Below, one piece after another: positions 18,337 to 29,087 of a stretch of DNA of 64,000 bases. The DNA comes from Piscinibacter sp. (lineage in GTDB: Bacteria > Pseudomonadota > Gammaproteobacteria > Burkholderiales > Burkholderiaceae_C). The notes below the pieces were generated by a model. That model was not told where the DNA came from. It did no database searches and was given only the letters and a program-made list of their open reading frames with translations. Position numbers and translations under genes: made by a program. How positions within the stretch are numbered: position 1 is the first letter of the stretch; the number at the start of each line of letters is the position of its first letter. The DNA lies in NCBI GenBank assembly GCA_017983795.1, contig JAGOAS010000012.1, positions 1 through 64,000 on the forward strand, in the 5' to 3' direction.

Positions 18337-20706
18337 TTATCCGCGCAGTGCCGCGATCGCCGCGCCGACCTTGCCGATCTCGATCGGCTTGGTCCAGTAG
18401 CCCTGGAAGCCGCTGGCGCGGGCGCGCTCCAGATCCTCCGGCATCGCGTCGGCCGAGCACATGAAGGCCGGTGCGCCGGCCAGTTCGGGCCGCTGGCGCA
18501 GGCGCTGCAGCAACTCGTGGCCGTTCATGTCGGGCAGGTTGGCATCCAGCACCAGTACCTGCGGCGTCCAGGCCTGCAGCAGCCCGATCGCGTCGGCGCC
18601 GCTCTCGGCCACCTGCAGCTCGATGCCACCGAGCAGGCGCATCGCCTCCTCGAACAGCAGCGCGTTGATGCGGTTGTCCTCGACGTAGAGCAGGCGCAAC
18701 TGGGGCGCAGCCTCGGCCGGTGCCGGCAGCGGGGCAGGGGGCGGCGCCGGCCGCAGCGCTGCGGCCGGCACGCTCGCGGCGGGCAGGTCGATGCGCGCCA
18801 GCGTGCCGGCGCCGGGCACGCTGGACAGCGTCACCGTGCCGCCCATCTGCTCGATCAGGCTGCGCGTGATCACGAGGCCCAGGCCGCTGCCCTCGATGCC
18901 GCTGCTCTCGTGGCCGAGGCGCTCGAAGGGCTGGAACAGGCGCGCCAGCTGCTCGTCGGTGAGCCCGGAGCCGGTGTCCTCGATGGCGATGGCGCAGCGC
19001 CCCGGCGCAGCGTCGAGCAGCGTCACCACCACCCAGCCGCCGGGGCGGTTGTACTTCACCGCGTTGGAGACCATGTTCATCAGCACCTGGCGCAGGCAGC
19101 GCTCGTCGGCCAGCACGGCGCGGCCCGCCGGCACCTGGCTGCTGAGCGCGACGCCCTGCGCCTGCGCGGCTGGGCGCAGCAGCTCGAGCGTGGCCTCGAG
19201 GAAGGGCGCCAGCTCGATGGCGCGCGGCTGCAGCGCGGCGCGGCCTTCCTCGACGCGCTGCAGATCGAGCACCTCGTTGACCAGGCCCAGCAGGTGTTCG
19301 CTGGCGCGCAGGATGTGTTCGGCGTACTCGGCGACCTTGGCCGGATCGCCGGCCGGATGCAGGCGCAGCAGCTGCGAGAAGCCGATCACCGCGTTCAGCG
19401 GCGTGCGCATCTCGTGGCTCATGCGCGAGAGGAACTGGCTCTTGGCGCGGCTGGCGAGCTCGGCGGCCTGCTTGTCGAGCAGCGCCTGCTCGGCCTGCTT
19501 GAGCGGCGTGATGTCGGTGTGGATGCCGACCACGCGGCGCGCGCTGCCGTCGGCGCGGCGCTCGACGATGCGGCCGCGGTCGAGGATCCAGATCCAGCGG
19601 CCGTCGCGGTGCTCCAGCCGGTGCTCGGTCTGGTAGGCGCTCGTGCGGCCCTCGCGGTAGTCGGCGAAGGCGCGCACCACCGCCTCGCGGTCTTCCGGGT
19701 GGATGCGCTGCGTCCACTCGCCGAGCGAAGCGCCGATCTCGGCCTCGGCGTGGCCGAGCATCTGCTTCCAGCCCGGCGAGTAGAAGACCTGGGCGCTGTC
19801 CGCGGCGTAGTCCCACACGCCGGCGCCGGCGCCTTCGAGGGCGAAGCGCCAGCGCAGCTCGGCGGCTTCCAGCGCCCTTGCGGCCGCGTGCTGCTCGGTG
19901 ATGTCGCGGAAGCTCACGAGGCAGGAGGGCGCCGGCGCATCGGCGCTGGTGCGCAGCGCACGCGCCGTGAGCAGCACCCGGCGCACCGAACCGTCCGGCC
20001 GGTGCAGCACCAGCGGCAGCTCGCGCGCCGGCGCATCGCCGAGCAGCACGCGGCGCACCGGATGCTGCTCGCGCGGAAGGAGGCGATCCTGCGCGTCGTG
20101 CAGCCGGTAGCCCAGCGCGCCGAGGCGATGGCCGATGAGGCTTGCCGGCTCGGCGCCCAGGGTCTCGGCGGCGGACGGGTTGCAGGCCACCACGCTGCCG
20201 TCCGGCCCGGCGACGATCAGGCCGTCGCTGATGGTCTGCGCCACCGAGCGGTACAGCTCCTCGCTGATGCGCAGCCGCTCGGCGTCGTGTTCGCGCTCGC
20301 GCTCGAGGCGGCGCAACTCGCTCAGGTCGCGCGTCAGGTAGAGCACCTGGCCGTCGCCCATCGGGGTCACGCGCGCCTCGAAGACGCGGCGCTGCCCGTC
20401 CGGCGTCGCCGCCTCGTACTCGAGGCGCTGCGCCTCGCCGCTGGCGCGTGCGCGTTGCACCGCCTCCAGCGCGAGGCGATCGTAGGGTGCGTCGAGTGCG
20501 GCGGCGAAGGGCTTGCCGAGCTGCTGTGCGAAGGGTTCGATGAGAGAAGGGTGGTTCTCGTCGCTGCACAGCAGGAACTGGTCGTCGCGGTCGACGACGA
20601 ACCACAGGTCGGGCACGGCGCGCAGCACCGCGCTCAGCCGGGCCGCATCGTCGAGGCGCAGCTCGGCGAGCAGGCGGGCGGGGTCGGCCGAGGCGCTGCC
20701 GGCCAT
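18337..20706 (-). CDS. PAS-domain hybrid sensor histidine kinase/response regulator
   Basis: A 789-residue soluble hybrid kinase without transmembrane helices. Order: three PAS-like domains (about 20-140, 145-270, 280-400; the third has the PAS-3 form GWKQMLGHAEAEIG and a PAC motif), HisKA with RMSHEMRTPLNAVIGFSQ, HATPase (NAVKYNRPGG, DTGSGL, GSGLGLVI) and a C-terminal receiver with D in VLVLDANLPDMNG and K in YWTKPIEI. It should sense a cytoplasmic cue and pass phosphate to an unseen histidine phosphotransferase. The cyclase gene lies two bases upstream on the same strand, so the two are almost certainly co-expressed. Confidence 0.9.
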   Translation of the reverse strand: MAGSASADPARLLAELRLDDAARLSAVLRAVPDLWFVVDRDDQFLLCSDENHPSLIEPFAQQLGKPFAAALDAPYDRLALEAVQRARASGEAQRLEYEAATPDGQRRVFEARVTPMGDGQVLYLTRDLSELRRLEREREHDAERLRISEELYRSVAQTISDGLIVAGPDGSVVACNPSAAETLGAEPASLIGHRLGALGYRLHDAQDRLLPREQHPVRRVLLGDAPARELPLVLHRPDGSVRRVLLTARALRTSADAPAPSCLVSFRDITEQHAAARALEAAELRWRFALEGAGAGVWDYAADSAQVFYSPGWKQMLGHAEAEIGASLGEWTQRIHPEDREAVVRAFADYREGRTSAYQTEHRLEHRDGRWIWILDRGRIVERRADGSARRVVGIHTDITPLKQAEQALLDKQAAELASRAKSQFLSRMSHEMRTPLNAVIGFSQLLRLHPAGDPAKVAEYAEHILRASEHLLGLVNEVLDLQRVEEGRAALQPRAIELAPFLEATLELLRPAAQAQGVALSSQVPAGRAVLADERCLRQVLMNMVSNAVKYNRPGGWVVVTLLDAAPGRCAIAIEDTGSGLTDEQLARLFQPFERLGHESSGIEGSGLGLVITRSLIEQMGGTVTLSSVPGAGTLARIDLPAASVPAAALRPAPPPAPLPAPAEAAPQLRLLYVEDNRINALLFEEAMRLLGGIELQVAESGADAIGLLQAWTPQVLVLDANLPDMNGHELLQRLRQRPELAGAPAFMCSADAMPEDLERARASGFQGYWTKPIEIGKVGAAIAALRG

Positions 20707-20708
20707 GC

Positions 20709-21647
20709 TCAGAGGTAGAGGTCGTGCGGCTGCGTGTCCGCGAACTTCATCACCTCGAAGCGCACGCAGGGGCCGTCGGCTTCGGTGGGCGGCGTGCCCA
20801 GGCCGATCAGGCCGCTGCCGTGCAGCGTGCAGGTGCCGCGGCGCAGGCTGATCACCTCGGGATCGTGATCGAAGCGCACGTAGGTGCCGTTGTAGCTCAG
20901 GTCGGTGAGCTGGAAGGTGCCGCCGTGCCAGTCGATGCGTGCATGCGAGCGCGACACGCGCGTGTCGTCGATGCAGTAGGTGACCTGCGGGCTGCGCCCG
21001 AGCACCACCGGCAGGTCGGTGCCGCTGTAGACACGGTTCTGCGTCGTCCAGACGAGGCGGATGCCTTCGGGCTCCGGTGCCGGCAGCATGTCGCCGAATG
21101 CGGTGGCCGCCGTGTCGCCGGGGTTGCGCTGCGCCTCGAGCAGGTAGACGTGCACCGGCTCGACGCGCCCGCGCAGCTGCATGCGCTCGAGGCTGCGGAA
21201 GCGCCCGCGCTGCGTCGGCGGCAGGCCAGCGAGCACCGCGGCGGTGAGCAGGGTCTCGTTGTCGCCGGCGTGGTCGAGCAGCCGCGCCGCGACGTTGACC
21301 GCATCGCCGAACACGTCGCCCGACATCTGCACGACCTCGCCGCAGGCCAGCGCCACCTGCACCTTGAGCGGCTGCGGCAGCGAACTGCCCGGGCCGCCGA
21401 TGCGCTCCATCGAGTCGTGCATCTCCTCGGCCGCGGCGAGCGCCGCCTTGGGCAGGATGAACATCGCCATCAGGCCGTCGCCCAACGTCTTGACGACCTG
21501 GCCGCCCATCGATTCGACGATGCGCGCCAGCAGCGCCACGCTCTGCGTGACCACCGCAGTCGCCTCGGCGTTGCCCATCGACTCGTACAGCGAGGTGCTG
21601 CCGCGCAGGTCGGCGAACAGGATGGTGCGCTCGACGATCTGGGTCAT
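20709..21647 (-). CDS. Class III adenylate/guanylate cyclase with C-terminal FHA domain
   Basis: A 312-residue soluble protein. The cyclase homology domain (residues 3-175) keeps both metal-binding aspartates (LFADLRGST and KTLGDGLMAMF) and the FGDAVNVAARLL segment. The C-terminal FHA domain (about 215-300) has VVLGRSPQVTYCIDDTRVSR, SHARIDW and LSYNGTYV, including the GR and SxxH residues that read phosphothreonine. It would make cAMP (or cGMP) under control of a phosphorylated partner. The adjacent PAS hybrid kinase is a candidate partner, but that kinase modifies His/Asp, so a Ser/Thr kinase elsewhere is more likely to feed the FHA domain. Confidence 0.85.
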   Translation of the reverse strand: MTQIVERTILFADLRGSTSLYESMGNAEATAVVTQSVALLARIVESMGGQVVKTLGDGLMAMFILPKAALAAAEEMHDSMERIGGPGSSLPQPLKVQVALACGEVVQMSGDVFGDAVNVAARLLDHAGDNETLLTAAVLAGLPPTQRGRFRSLERMQLRGRVEPVHVYLLEAQRNPGDTAATAFGDMLPAPEPEGIRLVWTTQNRVYSGTDLPVVLGRSPQVTYCIDDTRVSRSHARIDWHGGTFQLTDLSYNGTYVRFDHDPEVISLRRGTCTLHGSGLIGLGTPPTEADGPCVRFEVMKFADTQPHDLYL

Positions 21648-21685
21648 GGGGCAAAGTTTATCGCCTGAGCAGCCACGCCCCCAGC

Positions 21686-21710
21686 AAAAAGGGCCCCCTA
21701 GAGGGCCCTT
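21686..21710 (-). terminator. Rho-independent terminator downstream of rpoD
   Basis: On the minus strand AAGGGCCC and GGGCCCTT form a perfect 8-base stem around a six-base loop and are followed by a run of five T. It lies after the second rpoD-like tail and ends the rpoD transcript before the cyclase gene. Confidence 0.85.
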
Positions 21711-21730
21711 CTCGCTGCGACTGCGCTCGA

Positions 21731-21760
21731 TCAGAGATTGTCCAGATAGGTGCGCAGCTT
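21731..21760 (-). pseudogene. rpoD: Duplicated last ten codons of rpoD
   Basis: The minus strand reads AAG CTG CGC ACC TAT CTG, then codons for D, N, L and a TGA, that is KLRTYLDNL-stop. This is exactly the C-terminus of RpoD, whose own copy ends at 21833. The two copies share the terminal 14 bases and then differ only at synonymous positions (CTG/CTC, CGC/AGG, ACC/ACG, TAT/TAC, CTG/TTG). The residues ahead of the lysine (HK rather than DK) are no longer RpoD-like. It is a coding remnant, not a functional gene. Confidence 0.8.
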
Positions 21761-21832
21761 GTGCCTTCGGCGCAAGCTCAATCGCGTCCGCTGCACGGCC
21801 GCGACCGCCTGCGGCGGTACGCACTTGGCCAA

Positions 21833-24043
<2,211 letters not shown>

Positions 24044-24240
24044 GCGATTCCTCGGATGGTAGGGGGCCGTGCAGCGGCCGGCACGCCCGGTCGGGCGGCA
24101 TAGCGCGGGCAAGCTGGCGTGATCAGTCCGTAGAGGGCAGCCCTTGCGGGGAATGGGTGGCCTTGTGATGAACCCTGTGTCGCAGGGTGGCCGGGGCCCG
24201 GAGGTGCTGCTGTCACTCTTGCCGCGCGTACAAACAGTGG

Positions 24241-24268
24241 ATTATACAAACCGCGCGCCGATTTTTCA
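24241..24268 (-). promoter_or_regulatory. Candidate rpoD promoter at the dnaG 3' end
   Basis: Minus strand: TGAAAA (24268-24263), a 16-base spacer, and a perfect TATAAT (24246-24241). The -35 is weak and the -10 is ideal. It overlaps the last codons of dnaG and would give a leader of about 190 bases ahead of rpoD, allowing rpoD expression independent of dnaG. Confidence 0.55.
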
Positions 24269-25990
24269 GCGCCGCCCCAGGATGCGCATCACTTCGGCAT
24301 CCACCGCCGCGCGGCGCAGCTGTGCGATCGAGGTGCGCAGGTCGTCGAGCGAGGGTTCGATGGCGGGATCCTCGGCGTCCACCAGGCGGCGTGCCTGCGG
24401 CCCCCAGGGCTCGTCGGTCAGGCGCTCGCGCAGCGCCGCCCAGGGCAGGGTGCCCTCGTCGGCGGCGAGCCGGTCGATCAGGCGGAAGGCCTCGCCGTGC
24501 CAGTCTCCCAGCGCGCACAGCGTCTCGTGGTCTTCGGCCGAGAGCTGGGCCCACCAGCCGCTTTCGAGCAGCAGCGCCCACAGCGCGCGCTCCTCGGGCT
24601 GGCGCGGCATGTGGCGCCGCGGCGCCGCGTGCGCTGGCCGCGGCGGTGGCCGGCGCGGCGCGGCGGCCGGCCCCTGGGCCTGCGCCTGCCAGGCTGAGGC
24701 CAACTCGTCCACCGGCAGCGCGGCCACCGAGGCGATCTGGCCGAGCAGCTGGCGCTTGAGCATGCCCTCGGGCAGGGCGCTCCACAGCGGCCGCGCCTGC
24801 ACGACGAAGCGCGCACGGCCCTCGGCGGTGGCGGTGTCGACGTCGGCCTTGGCCGCCTCGACCAGCTGGCGCGACAGCGGCACCGCCTGCGCCACCTGCT
24901 GCTCGAAGGCCTCGGCGCCGAACTCGCGCACATAGGAGTCGGGGTCGTGCTCGGGCGGCAGGAACAGGAAGCGCACCGTGCGCGTGTCGCCCGCATGCGG
25001 CAGGCTGGCCTCCAGCGCGCGCCCGGCGGCGCGGCGCCCGGCGGCGTCGCCGTCGAAGCTGAACACCACCGAGTCGGTGAAGCGGAACAGCTTCTGCACG
25101 TGTTCGGCGGTGCAGGCCGTGCCCAGCGTCGCCACGGCGTTGCCGAAGCCGCTCTGCGCGAGAGCGACCACGTCCATGTAGCCCTCGACCACCAGCACGT
25201 AGCCGCGCTGGCGGATCGCGCTGCGGCCTTCGTAGAGGCCGTAGAGCTCGCGCCCCTTGCTGAATACCGGCGTCTCGGGCGAGTTGAGGTACTTGGGCTC
25301 ACCCTGGTCGATGACGCGCCCGCCGAAGCCGATCACCTCGCCCTGCACCGAGCGGATCGGGAACATCACGCGGTCGCGGAAGCGGTCGTAGCGCTTCGCG
25401 TCCGCCTCGTTGCCGTCCTCGGCCGGCTTGACGATGACCAGGCCGCTTTCCTCCAGCAGCGGGTCGTCGTAGCGCGGGAAGGCGCTGGCCAGGCTGCGCC
25501 AACCCTCGGGCGCATAGCCGAGCCCGAAGCGTGCCGCGATCTCGCCGGTCAGGCCGCGGCGCTTGAGGTAGTCGATCGCGCGCGGGCTGGCGCGCAACTC
25601 CTTGCGGTAGTGCTCGCCGGCGCGTGCGAGCACGTCGGTCAGAGTGGCCTGGCGCTGCTTCTGCGCCGCGGCGCGCTCGCGCTCGGCCGGCGAGCTGTCG
25701 TCCTCGGGCACCGTCAGGCCGACCTGCTGCGCCAGGTCGCGCACCGCGTCGGGGAAGCCCAGACCGGCGTGCTCCATCAGGAAGCCGACCGCGTTGCCGT
25801 GCGCGCCGCAGCCGAAGCAGTGGTAGGTCTGGCGCGTCGGGCTGACGATGAAGCTCGGCGACTTTTCGCCGTGGAAAGGGCACAGGCCCTTGTGGTTGAT
25901 GCCGGCCTTCTTGAGCTGCACGTAGCGGCCGACCACGTCGACGATGTCGGCGCGGGCCAGCAGTTCCTGGATGAAGCCGGGCGGGATCAC
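24266..25990 (-). CDS. dnaG: DNA primase DnaG
   Basis: A 574-residue primase that lays RNA primers for replication. The N-terminal CHC2 zinc finger reads CPFHGEKSPSF followed by YHCFGCGAHGNA. The TOPRIM core shows VVEGYMDVVALAQ and FSFDGDAAGRRA with the catalytic acidic residues. The C-terminal region (from about 440, after a Pro/Arg/Ala-rich linker) corresponds to the helicase-binding domain. Translation starts at GTG 25990, giving MIPPGFIQELLARADIVDVV, the family N-terminus. It precedes rpoD as in the classic macromolecular synthesis operon. rpsU is not present within the window; a GGDEF/EAL gene sits 10 bases upstream instead. Confidence 0.97.
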   Translation of the reverse strand: MIPPGFIQELLARADIVDVVGRYVQLKKAGINHKGLCPFHGEKSPSFIVSPTRQTYHCFGCGAHGNAVGFLMEHAGLGFPDAVRDLAQQVGLTVPEDDSSPAERERAAAQKQRQATLTDVLARAGEHYRKELRASPRAIDYLKRRGLTGEIAARFGLGYAPEGWRSLASAFPRYDDPLLEESGLVIVKPAEDGNEADAKRYDRFRDRVMFPIRSVQGEVIGFGGRVIDQGEPKYLNSPETPVFSKGRELYGLYEGRSAIRQRGYVLVVEGYMDVVALAQSGFGNAVATLGTACTAEHVQKLFRFTDSVVFSFDGDAAGRRAAGRALEASLPHAGDTRTVRFLFLPPEHDPDSYVREFGAEAFEQQVAQAVPLSRQLVEAAKADVDTATAEGRARFVVQARPLWSALPEGMLKRQLLGQIASVAALPVDELASAWQAQAQGPAAAPRRPPPRPAHAAPRRHMPRQPEERALWALLLESGWWAQLSAEDHETLCALGDWHGEAFRLIDRLAADEGTLPWAALRERLTDEPWGPQARRLVDAEDPAIEPSLDDLRTSIAQLRRAAVDAEVMRILGRR

Positions 25991-26000
25991 CCGCGAAAGT

Positions 26001-28652
26001 CTACGCGGTCGCCGTCGGCGCGCCGGTGAAGCTGCGCACCCATCCGGGTATCTGCTCGGCGGGCATCGCTGCGGCGATGCCGTTGCCCTGCCCGGCGGGG
26101 CAGCCGAGCTCGACCAGCCGGGCCGCCTGCGCGGGCGTCTCGACGCCCTCGGCCACCACCTCGCAGGCGAAGGTGTGCGCCAGCGCGATCACGCCCTCGA
26201 CGATGGCCTGGTCCTGGCGGTCTTCCAGCATCTGCTGCACGAAGGAGCGGTCGATCTTGAGCTGGTCGATCGGCAGCCGCTTCAGGTAGGTGAAGGTCGA
26301 GTAGCCGGTGCCGAAGTCGTCGAGCGCGAAGCGCACGCCCAGTTCGCGGCAGCGCTGCATCAGCTCGCAGGTGTAGTCGACGTCGGCCAGCGCGGCGGTC
26401 TCGAGCACCTCCAGCACCAGATGCTCGGCCACCGCTTCGCCATGGCGAGCGAGCAGCGCGGCCAGCTCGTCGACGAAGGAGGGCTCCTGCAGGTGCCGCG
26501 CCGAGACATTGATGCTCAGCTTGATGTCCAGCCCCTCGCGCAGCCAGGCGGCGAGCTGCGCCACGCCCTGGCCGAGCACCCAGCGGCCGAGCGCCACGCC
26601 CAGGCCGGTGTGCTCCACCAGCGGCAGGAACTGCGACGGCCCGACCAGCCCGTGCTCCGGGTGCAGCCAGCGCAGCAGCGCCTCGGCGCCGAGCACCCGG
26701 CCGCGCTTCATGTCGACGCGCGGCTGGTAGTGCAGCGCGAACTCGGACGCGTCGAGCGCTTCCTGCACGCGGCCGAGCGCGACGAAGCGGTCCTTGGTGC
26801 GGCGGTCCTGCTCGGCGTCGAAGAACAGGTAGCCGTCGCGACCGGCCTGCTTGGCGCCGTACATCGCCTGGTCGGCATGGCGCAGCAGCGCGTCGCCGTC
26901 GACGCGGTCGTAGGGGTAGACGGTGGCGCCGATGCTGGCCGTCACCGTGATCGGGCCTTCGGCCAGGCCGATGTCGCAGGGCTGGGCGATCTGGCGCAGC
27001 ACGCGCTCGACGGCGTGGTGGCTCTCGCGCAGCGTGGCGGTGCGCAGCAGCAGCGCGAACTCGTCGCCGCCGACGCGTGCCGCCACGTCGTCGCCGCCGG
27101 CCCAGCTGCGCAGCGAGGCCTGCACGCGCGCGGCGAGCAGCGCCATCAGGCGGTCGCCGGCGCCGTGGCCGTGGCGCTCGTTGATGGCCTTGAAGTGGTC
27201 GACGTCGAGGTGGCAGACGGTCAGCAGCGAGCCCTCGCGCTGGCTGGTGGCGAGCGCCTCCTGCAGCAGCAGCGCCAGCTTGGCGCGGTTGGGCAGGCGG
27301 GTGACCTCGTCGTAATGGGCCTGGCGCGCCATGCGCTCCTGCAGCTGCCGGTACAGGCCGTCGGCGGCCTGCTCGCGCGCGTTGGCTTCGCGCTCGCCGT
27401 GCACGTCGCGCAGCGTGGCGACGAGGCGCAGCGGCTCGCCGGCCGGGTCGCGTTCGGCCGCCAGCGCGTTGAGCTCGAACCAGCGCCAGCTGCCGTCGCT
27501 GCGTCGCATGCGGCATTCGGCGCGCGCGGCCTCCGACTGCGCATCGCGCAGCGAGGCCAGCGCCACCTGCACGGAGGCGCGGTCATCGTCGTGCAGGCGC
27601 GACCAGAAGCCCTGCGCCGGCTCCTGCGAGGGCAGCGCCGGCTCGTCGAGCAGGGCGTGCCAGCGCGACGAGAACTCGATCTCGCCGGCGTGCAGATCCC
27701 AGTCGGCCACGCCCAGCTGCGAGGCGGCCAGCGCGAGCTGCCAGCGCTGCTCGGTCGAGCCGAGTTCGCCGGTCAGCGCGGTGACGAGCAGGGGCATCGC
27801 CGCGAGCGTGGCCAGATAGCCCGCCAGCATCGCCAGGCTGGCCGTCGGCGCGGCCTGGGCGAACGGGCCCTGCGCGGCGATCGTTGCGCCCACCGCGATG
27901 GCCGCGGTCAGCAGCATCGTGACCGAGGCCGTGAACACGCCCGTGCGCAAGGCCAGCCAGCCGAGCAGCAGATAGGGCAGGAACAGCAGCGGCGAGACGC
28001 CGCCGGCCTCGCCGCGGAACGCCAGCCAGGTGGACAGCAGCGTGCCCGCGGCGAGCGCGGCGCTGCGCAGGCCCGGCGACAGCAGACGCGCCAGCGTGTG
28101 CCGCGAGATCGTGAGCAGCGGCACGCCGACGACGATGACGCCCATCAGGTCGCCCAGCCACCAGTAGGCCCAGGCGCGCGGCGCGGCCGACAAGGGCAGC
28201 GCACCGCCCAGGATCAGCCAGAACACGCCATTGCTGGCGGTCAGCGCCGCGGCGCCGACGGCACCCAGCGCGAGCAGGCGCAGATCGTGGCGACGATCGA
28301 GCGCAGGGTGCATGCCGAAGCGGCGCAGCGTGGCGGCGGCCAGCGCCATCGCGCCGCCGTTGCCCAGGGCCAGCAGCGTGGCCGTCCACAGCGGTGCGCC
28401 GGTGGACAGCGCCACCAGCAGCGCGGCCAAGGCGACGGCGGGCCACAGGCGCGGGCCGAGGCGCAGCAGGGCCGCGAAGGCGAGGCCGGCCGGCGGCCAG
28501 ATCAGGCTGACGTTGTTGCCGATCTGCGGTGTGCTCAGGCCCAGCAGGCCGCAGGCGTAATAGGCCGCGCACAGCAGCAGCCCCCAGGCGAACAGCGTGG
28601 CGTCGCCCTGCGGCAGCAGGATCGCATGGCGGAGCGCGCGCAGCCTCGGCAC
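26001..28652 (-). CDS. MASE1-PAS-GGDEF-EAL cyclic-di-GMP enzyme
   Basis: An 883-residue inner-membrane protein. A MASE1-type sensor of about eight to ten helices fills residues 15-295 (IGNNVSLIWPPAGLAFAALL is typical). A PAS domain (305-420) follows, then GGDEF (445-610; motif RVGGDEF with GGDEF at 528-532) and EAL (625-870; E657-A658-L659, plus NVSARHL, LEVLET, DDFGTGYST, LKIDRSF and EGVET). Both catalytic sets look intact, so it could make and degrade c-di-GMP. The allosteric RxxD site before GGDEF is missing its arginine, so product inhibition is probably lost. The start is GTG 28652. It overlaps no neighbour and ends 10 bases before dnaG. Confidence 0.93.
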   Translation of the reverse strand: MPRLRALRHAILLPQGDATLFAWGLLLCAAYYACGLLGLSTPQIGNNVSLIWPPAGLAFAALLRLGPRLWPAVALAALLVALSTGAPLWTATLLALGNGGAMALAAATLRRFGMHPALDRRHDLRLLALGAVGAAALTASNGVFWLILGGALPLSAAPRAWAYWWLGDLMGVIVVGVPLLTISRHTLARLLSPGLRSAALAAGTLLSTWLAFRGEAGGVSPLLFLPYLLLGWLALRTGVFTASVTMLLTAAIAVGATIAAQGPFAQAAPTASLAMLAGYLATLAAMPLLVTALTGELGSTEQRWQLALAASQLGVADWDLHAGEIEFSSRWHALLDEPALPSQEPAQGFWSRLHDDDRASVQVALASLRDAQSEAARAECRMRRSDGSWRWFELNALAAERDPAGEPLRLVATLRDVHGEREANAREQAADGLYRQLQERMARQAHYDEVTRLPNRAKLALLLQEALATSQREGSLLTVCHLDVDHFKAINERHGHGAGDRLMALLAARVQASLRSWAGGDDVAARVGGDEFALLLRTATLRESHHAVERVLRQIAQPCDIGLAEGPITVTASIGATVYPYDRVDGDALLRHADQAMYGAKQAGRDGYLFFDAEQDRRTKDRFVALGRVQEALDASEFALHYQPRVDMKRGRVLGAEALLRWLHPEHGLVGPSQFLPLVEHTGLGVALGRWVLGQGVAQLAAWLREGLDIKLSINVSARHLQEPSFVDELAALLARHGEAVAEHLVLEVLETAALADVDYTCELMQRCRELGVRFALDDFGTGYSTFTYLKRLPIDQLKIDRSFVQQMLEDRQDQAIVEGVIALAHTFACEVVAEGVETPAQAARLVELGCPAGQGNGIAAAMPAEQIPGWVRSFTGAPTATA

Positions 28653-28686
28653 GGGAATGGCTCGGTCTCGGTGGCCCGCAGGCGGC

Positions 28687-28992
28687 TCAGAGCTTGAAGT
28701 CGTCGAGCCGGGCGCCGCCGGCCAGCGCCGCCTTCAGCCAGTTGGGCTGCAGGCCGCGGCCGCTCCAGGTTTCGCCGGTCTTGGTGTTGCGATACTTGGG
28801 CGGCACCTTGCCGGCGGCCGCCCGCGCCGGGGCGGGCGCGGCCTTGCCGCCCAGATCGGCCAGCGTCAGCCCGTATTCGGACATCAGTGCGCGCACCTTG
28901 GCGATGGCGTCGGCGCGTTCGCGCTTCTTGGTCAGCTCGATCTCGCGCTCGAGCTCTTCCTTGCGCTGCAACAGTTCCTGGAGGCTGGCCAT
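28687..28992 (-). CDS. H-NS family nucleoid-associated protein
   Basis: A 101-residue H-NS/MvaT-like histone. An N-terminal coiled coil (LQELLQRKEELEREIELTKKRER) gives dimers and oligomers. After a Pro/Ala-rich linker, the C-terminal DNA-binding motif reads YRNTKTGETWSGRGLQPNWL, where TWSGRGLQP is the AT-hook-like loop. Such proteins silence AT-rich acquired DNA. It has its own start and no obvious operon partner. Confidence 0.93.
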   Translation of the reverse strand: MASLQELLQRKEELEREIELTKKRERADAIAKVRALMSEYGLTLADLGGKAAPAPARAAAGKVPPKYRNTKTGETWSGRGLQPNWLKAALAGGARLDDFKL

Positions 28993-29087
28993 TCGATACT
29001 CCCCGGAAACCAGTCGTTCCGGCGCGCCGATTCTAGGCAGGCGCGTGGTTTTTTCCGCCCCCGGGAATCAATGGCAAACCCTCGGAT

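Noticed and set aside
25944-28697. 917-codon plus-strand frame opposite the GGDEF/EAL gene
   Set aside because: Antisense shadow of a protein with full catalytic motifs; Gln/Arg/Ala-rich and without a ribosome site.
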